Assembly (NCBI RefSeq): GCF_000213555.1
Contig: NZ_GL891990.1
Coordinates: 1-43,500 of the forward strand
From: Dysgonomonas gadei ATCC BAA-286
GTDB taxonomy: Bacteria > Bacteroidota > Bacteroidia > Bacteroidales > Dysgonomonadaceae
Direction of reading: 5' to 3'
DNA: 43,500 nt
The notes beneath the pieces are model-generated. The model was not told the DNA's origin and did not search any database. It worked only from the letters and a program-made list of their open reading frames with translations. Below are positions 16,926 through 24,766 of this stretch, in pieces. Positions within the stretch are counted from its first letter, which is position 1; every line of letters begins with the position of its first letter. Made by a program: the position numbers and the translations under genes.

Positions 16926-17179
16926 TCTGATCTATATTAATTTGCTTAAATTACTCTACCTTGTTAGTCGGTGAATATTCTATAAAATCACAAAAGAATA
17001 AAAAAATAAAGAGATATGCGAATATATAGTTACGAATTTAGAGTAAAGGGAAATTGATAACTATAATCATTCATTGTTTTTCACATCAGTTAACCATGTA
17101 TTGTTAAAACCTGACACATCTGACACTTTTTTCACTGCTTTCATCTTGTTATTTTTATGTCTTTTAACTATGTTTGGTT

Positions 17180-17374
17180 AAAAGGTAACAAAGGTAACAG
17201 TTTTATGGCTTTGTAGGGGCGAATAAACATTCGCCCACAATGAGTATCGGGCGAATAAACATTCGCCCCTACAGTCTTTACCAAAATAGCACCTTTTTCA
17301 GTTAACGGTTAACAACTCGTACCTCATGCCTTGTCTACTCGTACCTATTTCAAAAAGGTAACAAAGGTAACACA
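17180..17374. repeat. GTAGGGGCGAAT inverted-repeat mosaic, copy 1
   Basis: The core 17212-17273 is an inverted repeat with perfect 13-nt ends (TGTAGGGGCGAAT / ATTCGCCCCTACA). Each half is itself a hairpin (GGGCGAAT-AAAC-ATTCGCCC). The core is bracketed by direct repeats of AAAAGGTAACAAAGGTAACA. The same arrangement occurs at 38414-38580. It has no coding capacity. Confidence 0.8.
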
Positions 17375-17566
17375 TGTTTCAGTTAAGAGTATTTTTACGC
17401 GAAAACGCAGAGGCTAACTCATCACTTACTTATTCCAATACTTCAAAGAACGATAGGCTAACAGCGATTAGCTCACTATATAGATAAACTTTTTTAAAAA
17501 GAGTAATTTTCGTGTGTTTGCCCTAATTACTTATCTTTAAAAGCTGTCTCCTCCGGCAAAAAATTG

Positions 17567-17574
17567 TACTTTTG
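17567..17574 (+). promoter_or_regulatory. Bacteroidota -7 box (TACTTTTG) of recF
   Basis: TACTTTTG is a full TAnnTTTG match 23 nt before the recF ATG at 17598. No convincing -33 TTTG is seen at the usual distance. Confidence 0.5.
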
Positions 17575-17597
17575 CAAAACCATTATTTTTTGCATGC

Positions 17598-18704
17598 ATG
17601 ATATTAGAGCGTTTATCCATACTTAACTATAAGAATATAGAGCAAGCCGAGCTTACTCTTTCACCCAAGATAAATTGTTTCCTGGGAAGTAACGGTATGG
17701 GAAAAACCAATCTGTTGGATGCGATCTACTATCTGTCGTTCAGCAAAAGCCACAACAACCCTATCGACTCTCAGAATATACTGCACGATGCAGAATTTGC
17801 TGTTATACAAGGCTGGTATGAAATCGGAGATAAACAGGAAGAATTCTTTTGCAGCCTGCGCAGAAAACAAAAAAAACAATTCAAACGAAATAAGAAAGAA
17901 TACGAACGGTTGTCGGATCATATCGGTTTATTGCCGTTGGTAATGGTTTCGCCTTCCGACACGGAACTGATAAACGGAGGTAGTGACGAGCGACGCAAGT
18001 TTATGGATTTGTTCCTCTCGCAATTCGATAAAGAATACCTGTACTCGCTTATCCGGTACAACAAGGCTCTGCAACAGAGGAATGCGTTGCTGAAAGTGGA
18101 TGCCCCGGTCGATGACACCCTTCTCGGCCTTTGGGACGAGCAACTGGCCAATGAGGGAAAGATTATCTATAGGAAGAGGAAGGATTTTATCGATAAATTT
18201 ATTCCTACATTCCAGAAGTTTTATGATTTTATCTGTTCTTCGAACGAGAAGGTGGAGCTGAAATACGAATCCCATTTCGAAAATCCCGATTTCCCGGAAT
18301 TGCTTAAATCAAGAAGGCAGAGGGATAAAATTTTAGGTTATACAACTGCCGGCATACATAAAGATGATCTGGATATGCAGATGGACGGCTATTCTATTAA
18401 GCGTGTTGGTTCGCAGGGACAGAATAAAACGTATGTAGTGGCATTGAAGCTGGCGCAGTTCGACTTCCTGCACAAAGCCACTGAGACTACTCCTGTATTA
18501 TTGCTGGATGATATTTTCGACAAACTGGATTCGTCCCGGGTGGAGCAGATTATTAAACTGGTACTGGATAAAGATTTCGGGCAGATATTCGTAACCGACA
18601 CTAATCGTGAGCATCTGGATGAAATACTCTCACGCACAAACAGCAACTATCATCTGTATGAAGTAGAAAAAGGCGAAGTAATCCAAAAGAATATTGCGCT
18701 ATGA
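17598..18704 (+). CDS. recF: DNA replication and repair protein RecF
   Basis: A 368-residue SMC-like ATPase that helps load RecA at gaps with RecO and RecR. Walker A is GSNGMGKT (30-37). The central part has the RecF block LPLVMVSPSD followed by GGSDERRKFMDLFLSQ. The ABC-type signature region is KRVGSQGQNKTYV, and Walker B is VLLLDDIFDKLD. Length and order of motifs are typical. Its last four bases overlap the start of the DUF721 gene (ATGA), so the two are translationally coupled. Confidence 0.97.
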   Translation: MILERLSILNYKNIEQAELTLSPKINCFLGSNGMGKTNLLDAIYYLSFSKSHNNPIDSQNILHDAEFAVIQGWYEIGDKQEEFFCSLRRKQKKQFKRNKKEYERLSDHIGLLPLVMVSPSDTELINGGSDERRKFMDLFLSQFDKEYLYSLIRYNKALQQRNALLKVDAPVDDTLLGLWDEQLANEGKIIYRKRKDFIDKFIPTFQKFYDFICSSNEKVELKYESHFENPDFPELLKSRRQRDKILGYTTAGIHKDDLDMQMDGYSIKRVGSQGQNKTYVVALKLAQFDFLHKATETTPVLLLDDIFDKLDSSRVEQIIKLVLDKDFGQIFVTDTNREHLDEILSRTNSNYHLYEVEKGEVIQKNIAL

Positions 18705-18994
18705 GAAAACGGAATACGGAAAGTATAGGGGAAGTGCTAAGGCAGTATTTTGAGGAAAATCAATTTATAAAGAGAAAATTAGCCGAAAGCAGGGCTGTTA
18801 CAGGCTGGCCGAGATTGCTTGGCAAGATGATTAATTCATATACGACAAACATTTACCTGCGAAACGGTGTTCTTTATGTGTCTTTGAGTTCATCCGTTCT
18901 CCGTTCCGAATTAATGATGGCAAAAGACAGGCTTATAACTAAATTGAATGAACATGCGGGTATGCATGTAGTAAATGATATCATATTCAGATAA
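18701..18994 (+). CDS. DUF721 / DciA-like protein
   Basis: A 97-residue protein of the DUF721 family, whose member DciA acts as a loader or partner of the replicative helicase in bacteria without DnaC. The family pattern is visible: an N-terminal helix (IGEVLRQYFEEN), the central AVTGWPRLLGKMINSYT, and YVSLSSSVLRSELMMAKDRL before a final strand. It lies next to recF with a 4-nt overlap, a context often seen for this family in Bacteroidota. A role in replication is inferred from family and location. Confidence 0.88.
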   Translation: MRKRNTESIGEVLRQYFEENQFIKRKLAESRAVTGWPRLLGKMINSYTTNIYLRNGVLYVSLSSSVLRSELMMAKDRLITKLNEHAGMHVVNDIIFR

Positions 18995-18998
18995 ATCA

Positions 18999-19192
18999 AG
19001 AGCCTGTTTAAATTTTAGCGAAAATTTCTCTAAAGGCTCTTAAATAAATCTTAGCTGCTTTTTTATATTCTTTTGAGCGCCTTTTTTACTTTTTCCTTTT
19101 GATTTAGCCCGCTAAATCCGCAAGGGAAAAATCAAAAAATACATCTCAAAATAATTATAAAAAAGTTCAGCTATAAAATTTAAACAAACTCT
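18999..19192. repeat. 194-bp palindromic MITE-like element
   Basis: The ends AGAGCCTGTTTAAATTTT (18999-19016) and AAAATTTAAACAAACTCT (19175-19192) are inverted repeats with two mismatches. Moving inwards, TAGCTGCTTTTTTATA pairs imperfectly with TATAAAAAAGTTCAGCTA-like sequence (19160s-19173), and the middle has TTTTGATTT against AAATCAAAA. It exactly fills the gap between the DUF721 gene and the thioesterase gene. There is no ORF inside, which fits a non-autonomous element. Confidence 0.75.
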
Positions 19193-19195
19193 AAA

Positions 19196-19651
19196 ATGAA
19201 AGAAATAAAACCCGAAACGTTTAAAGAAACACTTCCTATTCAAATCCGCTTTAGTGACATAGATGCTTTAGGGCATATCAATAACAATGTGTATTTCAGT
19301 TATTTCGACCTCGGCAAGACTACATATTTCGAGACAGTAAAAGGAAAATCCGATATCAGCTGGACAGACGGCCTGATTGTGGTCGCTCATATCGAAGTTG
19401 ATTTCCTTTCCCCTGTATACTACAGGGAAAATATAGTTGTAGACTCGAAAGTCACCAAACTGGGAGATAAAAGCGGAGTATTCCTCCAGCAAATAAGGAA
19501 TGTAAAAAACGGAGAAGTGAAATGCCGTTGCAAATCTGTTTTCGTAACATACGATGCGCACACACAGGCGTCGATGCCTATTCCTGATACCTGGCGAAAG
19601 ATTATATCGGAGCATGAAGGACTGGAAGAAGAAAGAGTGCTGTCCGAATAA
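19196..19651 (+). CDS. Acyl-CoA thioesterase, hotdog fold (4HBT/YbgC-like)
   Basis: A 151-residue single-domain hotdog thioesterase that hydrolyses acyl-CoA or acyl-ACP thioesters. The 4HBT signature RFSDIDALGHINNNVYFSYF is near the N-terminus, with Asp23 in the usual catalytic position and His27-Ile-Asn after it. Length is typical. The acyl substrate cannot be told. The start lies only 3 nt after the 194-bp palindromic element, so any promoter must be inside or before that element. It converges with the plug-like gene at 19730. Confidence 0.88.
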   Translation: MKEIKPETFKETLPIQIRFSDIDALGHINNNVYFSYFDLGKTTYFETVKGKSDISWTDGLIVVAHIEVDFLSPVYYRENIVVDSKVTKLGDKSGVFLQQIRNVKNGEVKCRCKSVFVTYDAHTQASMPIPDTWRKIISEHEGLEEERVLSE

Positions 19652-19673
19652 TGAAAATAAACGAGGGTGTATC

Positions 19674-19726
19674 AATAAATTTTGATTATGCCGAGTCTCG
19701 AAAAACGACTAATGTAATTGAACGTT
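19674..19726. repeat. Dispersed hairpin element, copy D (half copy, inverted)
   Basis: The reverse complement reads AACGTTCAATTACATTAGTC then GTTTTTCGAGACTCGGCATA, matching the first half of copy B at 6432 nearly base for base. The second half of the element is missing. It lies between two convergent genes. Confidence 0.75.
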
Positions 19727-19729
19727 TAT

Positions 19730-20407
19730 TTATAGCATTGTTCCTGCTAACGAAATATTATATTCCTTCTCCATATATTTAAAGAACATATATAACTTAT
19801 ACTCGACCTCCATATTATACTCGATTTCTGAATTATAATCTACCTTACTCTCATAAATACGAGAATCATAAATAGACGGAAGGCTACACCGGGTATTCCA
19901 TTCCGAAGTCATAACTGCATTTCTCGCCTTGAGTGTAAATGGAGAATAAAACTCTATTGGCTTTTGTGTGGCTAAGAATGCCTCGTAACCTGCATCGAAA
20001 ACAATAACCTCATATTCTTTTAAGCCTTCCAAAGTTTCTTTTTTATTAAAGTTGGTTGTGATTATTATATAATCCTTAAAAAGCAAACCAGCTATACCAG
20101 CCTGTTCCTTTTTTATTATAGATATAGATTTGATTGTATTTGGATCTACTCTGCAAACGCTATCACGATCTATTACCAGACCATCAATAACAAATACAGG
20201 CTTGGGAAGATTTTTGACTTTTATTCTTTTCGTTTCAGCGTATCCTACTGGTAAGATCTTTGCATGAGATAAATGCGTAAAATCCGGCACTTTATTAGAA
20301 GATGATAATACGTCTACCGTTTTCATTTTTACAGAAACAGCTATGTCTTGTTGTCCAAAACAACCTAAAGAAGCCAGCATTAATATTACCAATAAATGCT
20401 TTTTCAT
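19730..20407 (-). CDS. Secreted TonB plug-like protein, no barrel
   Basis: A 225-residue protein with an N-terminal signal peptide (MKKHLLVILMLASLGCFG, cut probably before QQDI). A Cys lies just before the cut, but SLGC is a poor lipobox. The middle, KPVFVIDGLVIDRDS with DPNTIKSISIIKKEQAGIAG and DYIIITT, follows the plug-domain pattern of SusC/TonB-dependent receptors (YVIDGxP, IESIEVLKD, GVxIITTK). The protein ends before any barrel strands. The C-terminal ~90 residues are rich in Tyr and Glu and not recognised. A TATATTTG box at 20440-20433 precedes the start. It may be a periplasmic decoy, regulator or peptidase-coupled plug; function unknown. Confidence 0.7.
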   Translation of the reverse strand: MKKHLLVILMLASLGCFGQQDIAVSVKMKTVDVLSSSNKVPDFTHLSHAKILPVGYAETKRIKVKNLPKPVFVIDGLVIDRDSVCRVDPNTIKSISIIKKEQAGIAGLLFKDYIIITTNFNKKETLEGLKEYEVIVFDAGYEAFLATQKPIEFYSPFTLKARNAVMTSEWNTRCSLPSIYDSRIYESKVDYNSEIEYNMEVEYKLYMFFKYMEKEYNISLAGTML

Positions 20408-20432
20408 AAAAACTGGGTTTATTATTATTTAT

Positions 20433-20440
20433 CAAATATA
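20433..20440 (-). promoter_or_regulatory. Bacteroidota -7 box (TATATTTG) of the plug-like gene
   Basis: A perfect TAnnTTTG match on the minus strand, 25 nt upstream of the ATG at 20407. Confidence 0.5.
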
Positions 20441-20550
20441 ATGAAAGTAATCCATATCCCATCTTATGCAACTTATCCTTTTTTTAAGAAGTTTTTTAAT
20501 TTGACAAACAAAAACAAAGCACGCCTAATCAATACTTTCAGTGTTTTAAC

Positions 20551-20558
20551 TATCTTTG
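20551..20558 (+). promoter_or_regulatory. Bacteroidota -7 box (TATCTTTG) of the DUF2723 gene
   Basis: TATCTTTG is a full match to TAnnTTTG and lies 62 nt before the ATG at 20621. It is inside the open frame that could extend the protein upstream to 20396, so the shorter start is preferred. Confidence 0.55.
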
Positions 20559-20620
20559 CACCCAAATGTATAAAAAACAACCGTTTAATAAACGATTATT
20601 ATCATATACCAGTTTCAACT

Positions 20621-23600
20621 ATGAAGAGATATAACCTGATAAACAACGTCTTTGGTTGGTTCAGTTTTGCTGTAGCCGCTATTGTTTATTTAATGACCAT
20701 CGAACCTACAGCCAGTTTCTGGGACTGTGGCGAGTTTATCACGTCAGCCTTTAAATTAGAGGTGGGACACCCTCCTGGGGCACCTTTCTTTATGCTTACA
20801 GGTAAGTTCTTTACGTTGTTCGCTTCTGATACATCACAGGTGGCAATGATGGTAAACAGTATGTCGGCATTGCTAAGTGCTGCTACTATCCTGTTCCTTT
20901 TCTGGACAATAACCCACCTTGCTAAAAAACTAATATACACGGACAACGAACAGGAAATGTCTTTAGGACAGCTTATCGCTATCATCGGTTGCGGTCTTAT
21001 CGGGGCTCTGACATATACGTTTACCGATACATTCTGGTTTTCGGCTGTGGAAGGAGAAGTTTACGCCTATTCATCTATGTTTACCGCGCTGGTTTTCTGG
21101 CTGATATTGAAGTGGGAAAACAGAGCGGACAAGGAAGGGTCTGACAAATGGCTGGTAATTATAGCTTATGCCATGGGATTGTCTATCGGTGTCCATTTGC
21201 TCAACCTGCTGTGTATCCCTGCCATTGTACTGGTATATTACTTTAAGAAATCGAAAAATGTAAGTCTTAAAGGTACATTAATAGCTTTGGCGGGCTCCCT
21301 GTTTCTGGTTGTAATACTGATGTATGGTATCATTCCGGGCTTTACCAAAGTAGGTGGTTGGTTTGAAAAACTATTCGTAAACGGATTCGGATTCTCTTAC
21401 AACACAGGAGCTCTTACATATATACTATTGATAGTAATATCTATTATATGGGGACTTTATGAGACCCTTTCGGCCAAAGGCAGCCTGGGGAGAGCCAAAG
21501 TGGCATTTATAATCTGTATGGCTCTGAGTGGCGTTACTTTTATCGGGGATAATATTCTGCTATGGATAGTATTGTTTGGCGGACTTATAGCATTCTTTGT
21601 TCTTTACAAGAAAGTCAATTTCAGATTTCTGAATACGACGATACTTTGCCTGATGGTAATCCTGATAGGATATTCGTCGTTTGCACTTATTCCTATACGC
21701 TCCATTGCCAATACTCCGATGGATCAGAACTCTCCCGAGAATGTATTCACACTGGCCAGTTACCTCAACCGTGAACAATATGGCGACAGACCATTGTTTT
21801 ATGGCAAGACATATGCTTCTTCCGAAAAAAGAGACGCCAATGGCCGCCTCGAACCACCTGTGAGTGAAAAACAAAGTTTTGATAAGGTTGTGAAAAAATC
21901 ACCAGACCAAAAGGACGAGTATGTGGTAACAGGTACTATCCCTACTTATGGTTATACCAATACAATGTTGCTGCCCCGCATGTATTCTACCGAAGACAGG
22001 CATCTGCTCGGCTATCAAATATGGGCGGACATAAAAGATACTTCCGTACCTCCGACAATGTTCGAGAACCTGAAATTCTTCTTCGATTACCAGTTGGATT
22101 TTATGTACTTCCGCTATTTCATGTGGAACTTCTCCGGACGTCAGAATGACATTCAAGGACACGGAGGTCCTAGTAACGGAAACTGGATAACAGGAATCAG
22201 CTTTGTGGATGAATTGCTCGGACGTGGTCCTCAAGGCAATCTGCCTCCTGATATAGCAGAAAACAAAGGACATAACAAATACTATATGCTGCCTCTTATA
22301 CTCGGGATTCTGGGTATAGCATTCCAATTGACAAGAGGGAAAAAGGGTGAGCAGCAATTCCTGGTTACATTCATGCTGTTCTTTATGACCGGTATCGCCA
22401 TTATCATATACCTCAACCAGCAACCGATCGAACCGCGGGAGCGTGACTATGCATATGCAGGCTCGTTCTATGCGTTCTGTATCTGGATAGGATTCGGGGT
22501 CGCATTTCTCTGGCGTCTGTTGAAGAAAGTATTACCGGAAACTCCTGCCGCCGCCATAGCAACTGTAGTTACCGTATTGGTTCCTATACAAATGGCGGGA
22601 CAGAACTGGGACGATCATGACCGTTCGGACAGATACACAATGCGTGACTTCGGGATGAATTACCTGCGTGGTTGCGAACCGAACAGTATTCTGTTTTCGA
22701 TGGGAGATAACGATACATTCCCGCTGTGGTATGCTCAGGAAGTAGAAGGATTCCGCACCGATGTGCGTGTATGTAACTTAAGTTACCTGCAAACCGACTG
22801 GTATGTGGATCAAATGCGCCGTCAGGCTTATGATTCATCTCCACTACCGATAGAATGGGAAGAAGACCGCTATCATGGGGATAAAGGACAATCGGCTTAT
22901 GTATTCACTAAACGTGATATAGAACGTCTGTTGGCCCGTGACTTACAAAATACGAAAGAGTCATCAGCATGGGCGGGAAGAGTCAATTACGCAGACTATT
23001 ATGATACTCAGGCATTCAAAGACACAATGGAAGTGAGCGAAGTTCTGAACATTCTGAAAACGATGGATAACTACGCTCCGCGCAATCCGTATGTTGAGAA
23101 TGGGATAATAGTTCCTTCAAGCACTTTCAGAATGCCAATCGATGAATCGAAAGTAGACTGGAATGCATTGGGAACAAGACCAAAACCTGAATTTATATTC
23201 AATCTTGGCGATAATAAAGGTGGCATATATCGTCAGGAAATGATGATCATAGACATGTTGTATAATATTAATAAGGATGACTGGAAGCGTCCTATCTATT
23301 ATGCCGTAACCATTGGCGAACCTCCATTAAGGCTTACCACCCAGTCGATGCTCGAAGGTATCAATTACCGCATCACACCGGGAGTTGTAGACAGCACGGG
23401 GGTAAATACCGAAGTGATGTTTGACAATATGGTAAACAAATACAAATGGGGAGGCATCGAAAATCCGAAAGTATATCTGGATGAAAACAACCTGCGCATG
23501 TGCCGTACATTCCGTCTGATGTTTGACCGTTTGGTTACAGCCCTGTTGATGGAAGGAAAGAAAGACAAAGCTTTACAGGCTTTGGATAGATGTATGGAAG

Positions 23601-24085
23601 CAATTCCGGCTAATACAGTTCCTCGTGGAGGAGAATCTGTTTCATTCGCCGATGCATATTATGAACTCGGGCAACCGGAAAAAGCACAGAAAGTAATTGA
23701 TGAAATTCTGTACCGGGTCGATGGTAGCCTGCAATGGTATGCCAGTATGAAGCAGAGCCTTATGATTAATTGTACCTCCGAGATCAGAGACTTGGTGAAC
23801 ACTGAAATCCAGATATTGGATACATATCAACGTTACGATAAGGCTAAATATGAAGCATATCTGGAAAAAGTAATGGCCAACGCTGAACTGTTCATGAGCA
23901 ATCGGGTTAGCTTTAGTGACAGAAGCCATCCGCTCGACTATCTGATGCGTATCTCGATGAGAGGTTTGTATATGACCGAAAGCGATACAGCCCTTCGCAA
24001 AGATGCGGAGGCTAAGATCGAACGTATCGGAGGAATGATGCAGAAATATAAACCTGAGCTTTTACAAAAATATTATAGCAAATAA
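20621..24085 (+). CDS. DUF2723 membrane glycosyltransferase (GT-C fold)
   Basis: An 1154-residue inner-membrane protein. The first ~450 residues hold about ten transmembrane segments, beginning with an N-terminal segment and the family motif TASFWDCGEF, whose acidic residues sit where GT-C enzymes bind metal or the acceptor. The rest is largely extracytoplasmic, with a second membrane group near residues 550-650 (including QPIEPRERDYAYAGSF) and a soluble C-terminal region with TPR-like helices (about 980-1150). The human DUF2723 protein TMEM260 is a protein O-mannosyltransferase, so a glycosylation role is likely; donor and targets are unknown. The open frame extends to 20396, but the first 75 residues are unlike the family and contain a promoter box. 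Confidence 0.88.
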   Translation: MKRYNLINNVFGWFSFAVAAIVYLMTIEPTASFWDCGEFITSAFKLEVGHPPGAPFFMLTGKFFTLFASDTSQVAMMVNSMSALLSAATILFLFWTITHLAKKLIYTDNEQEMSLGQLIAIIGCGLIGALTYTFTDTFWFSAVEGEVYAYSSMFTALVFWLILKWENRADKEGSDKWLVIIAYAMGLSIGVHLLNLLCIPAIVLVYYFKKSKNVSLKGTLIALAGSLFLVVILMYGIIPGFTKVGGWFEKLFVNGFGFSYNTGALTYILLIVISIIWGLYETLSAKGSLGRAKVAFIICMALSGVTFIGDNILLWIVLFGGLIAFFVLYKKVNFRFLNTTILCLMVILIGYSSFALIPIRSIANTPMDQNSPENVFTLASYLNREQYGDRPLFYGKTYASSEKRDANGRLEPPVSEKQSFDKVVKKSPDQKDEYVVTGTIPTYGYTNTMLLPRMYSTEDRHLLGYQIWADIKDTSVPPTMFENLKFFFDYQLDFMYFRYFMWNFSGRQNDIQGHGGPSNGNWITGISFVDELLGRGPQGNLPPDIAENKGHNKYYMLPLILGILGIAFQLTRGKKGEQQFLVTFMLFFMTGIAIIIYLNQQPIEPRERDYAYAGSFYAFCIWIGFGVAFLWRLLKKVLPETPAAAIATVVTVLVPIQMAGQNWDDHDRSDRYTMRDFGMNYLRGCEPNSILFSMGDNDTFPLWYAQEVEGFRTDVRVCNLSYLQTDWYVDQMRRQAYDSSPLPIEWEEDRYHGDKGQSAYVFTKRDIERLLARDLQNTKESSAWAGRVNYADYYDTQAFKDTMEVSEVLNILKTMDNYAPRNPYVENGIIVPSSTFRMPIDESKVDWNALGTRPKPEFIFNLGDNKGGIYRQEMMIIDMLYNINKDDWKRPIYYAVTIGEPPLRLTTQSMLEGINYRITPGVVDSTGVNTEVMFDNMVNKYKWGGIENPKVYLDENNLRMCRTFRLMFDRLVTALLMEGKKDKALQALDRCMEAIPANTVPRGGESVSFADAYYELGQPEKAQKVIDEILYRVDGSLQWYASMKQSLMINCTSEIRDLVNTEIQILDTYQRYDKAKYEAYLEKVMANAELFMSNRVSFSDRSHPLDYLMRISMRGLYMTESDTALRKDAEAKIERIGGMMQKYKPELLQKYYSK

Positions 24086-24093
24086 AATAAGGT

Positions 24094-24134
24094 AGATAAA
24101 GGATTTTCGGGAATACCCCGGAAATCCTTTATCT
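24094..24134 (+). terminator. 18-bp hairpin between DUF2723 and deacetylase genes
   Basis: AGATAAAGGATTTTCGGG (24094-24111) pairs with CCCGGAAATCCTTTATCT (24117-24134) with one G-U wobble and a 5-nt loop. It begins 9 nt after the DUF2723 stop and ends 2 nt before the first ATG of the next gene. No T run follows, so it may attenuate or control translation of the deacetylase instead of terminating fully. Confidence 0.6.
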
Positions 24135-24136
24135 AT

Positions 24137-24757
24137 ATGTTCGTCATGTTTATAGAACAACCGCCATTTATATACCGTATGCTCTTTCCCGGAGCATTTT
24201 GGAGAAAACCTGTTGAAGGTGAAAAGACAATATATCTCACGTTTGACGACGGGCCAATACCCGAAATCACACCGTGGGTACTCGACTTGTTGGATAAGTA
24301 CGACATCAAGGCTACTTTTTTCTGTGTTGGCGATAATGTAAGGAAGTATCCGGATATTTATAAGATGGTACTCGACCGCGGCCACCGTGTAGGCAACCAT
24401 ACTTTCAATCATATACAGGGTATCAGAAAGTTCTCGAAGAGATATCTGGAAAATACGAAGCTGGCATCGGAATATATTGAATCAGACCTGTTTCGCCCGC
24501 CTCACGGACATATGAGGATACCGCAGTTCTTCACTTTACGAAGATACTACAAAATCGTTATGTGGGATGTCGTAACACGGGATTACAGTAAGTTGATGAC
24601 TCCTGAGAAGGTATTGGAGAATGTGAAAAGGTACACCCGCGACGGCTCTATAATAGTATTCCACGATTCATTAAAAGCCGAGAAGAATATGAAATATGCC
24701 CTGCCCCGTAGCATAGAATGGCTGAAAGAGCAAGGCTATACCTTCAAGTTGCTATAA
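24137..24757 (+). CDS. Polysaccharide deacetylase family protein (NodB domain)
   Basis: A 206-residue single-domain carbohydrate esterase 4 protein that removes N- or O-acetyl groups from glycans. The NodB motifs are visible: TFDDGP (Asp37, Asp38) as the catalytic base/metal ligand, NHTFNH with His88 and His92 as metal ligands, RPPHGHMR as motif 3 and VFHDS near the end. The hydrophobic N-terminus (FIEQPPFIYRMLFPGAFW) is not a clear signal peptide, so location is uncertain. ATG at 24146 is an alternative start. The gene follows DUF2723 across a strong hairpin and converges with the phosphoesterase gene 9 nt away. The substrate is unknown. Confidence 0.9.
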   Translation: MFVMFIEQPPFIYRMLFPGAFWRKPVEGEKTIYLTFDDGPIPEITPWVLDLLDKYDIKATFFCVGDNVRKYPDIYKMVLDRGHRVGNHTFNHIQGIRKFSKRYLENTKLASEYIESDLFRPPHGHMRIPQFFTLRRYYKIVMWDVVTRDYSKLMTPEKVLENVKRYTRDGSIIVFHDSLKAEKNMKYALPRSIEWLKEQGYTFKLL

Positions 24758-24766
24758 ATCTGGTTG

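Larger units (their letters stand above)
16926..17597. other. Large intergenic region filled with repeat DNA
   Basis: This 672-nt gap between the ABC ATPase gene and recF contains no convincing ORF or RNA gene. From 17098 to 17490 it is a mosaic of repeats: a GTTAAAACCTGACA module, AAAAGGTAACAAAGGTAACA (17180-17199), the GTAGGGGCGAAT inverted repeat (17212-17273), GGTAACAAAGGTAACACA (17357-17374) and a GATAGGCTAACAGCGATTAG tail. The recF -7 box is at its right end. I looked for an origin (dnaA gene or DnaA boxes) and saw none. Confidence 0.7.

Noticed and set aside
17212..17273. CRISPR-like array because of the repeated GGGCGAATAAACATTCGCCC units
   Set aside because: Only two units with a 12-nt gap, both palindromic, and no cas genes; it is an inverted-repeat element.
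16926..17597. Possible replication origin next to recF
   Set aside because: No dnaA or dnaN gene and no cluster of TTATCCACA-like boxes is seen; the region is explained by repeats.
20396..20620. N-terminal extension of the DUF2723 gene by 75 codons
   Set aside because: The extension is unlike the family, contains the -7 box TATCTTTG, and overlaps the start region of the divergent plug-like gene. The ATG at 20621 fits the family start.
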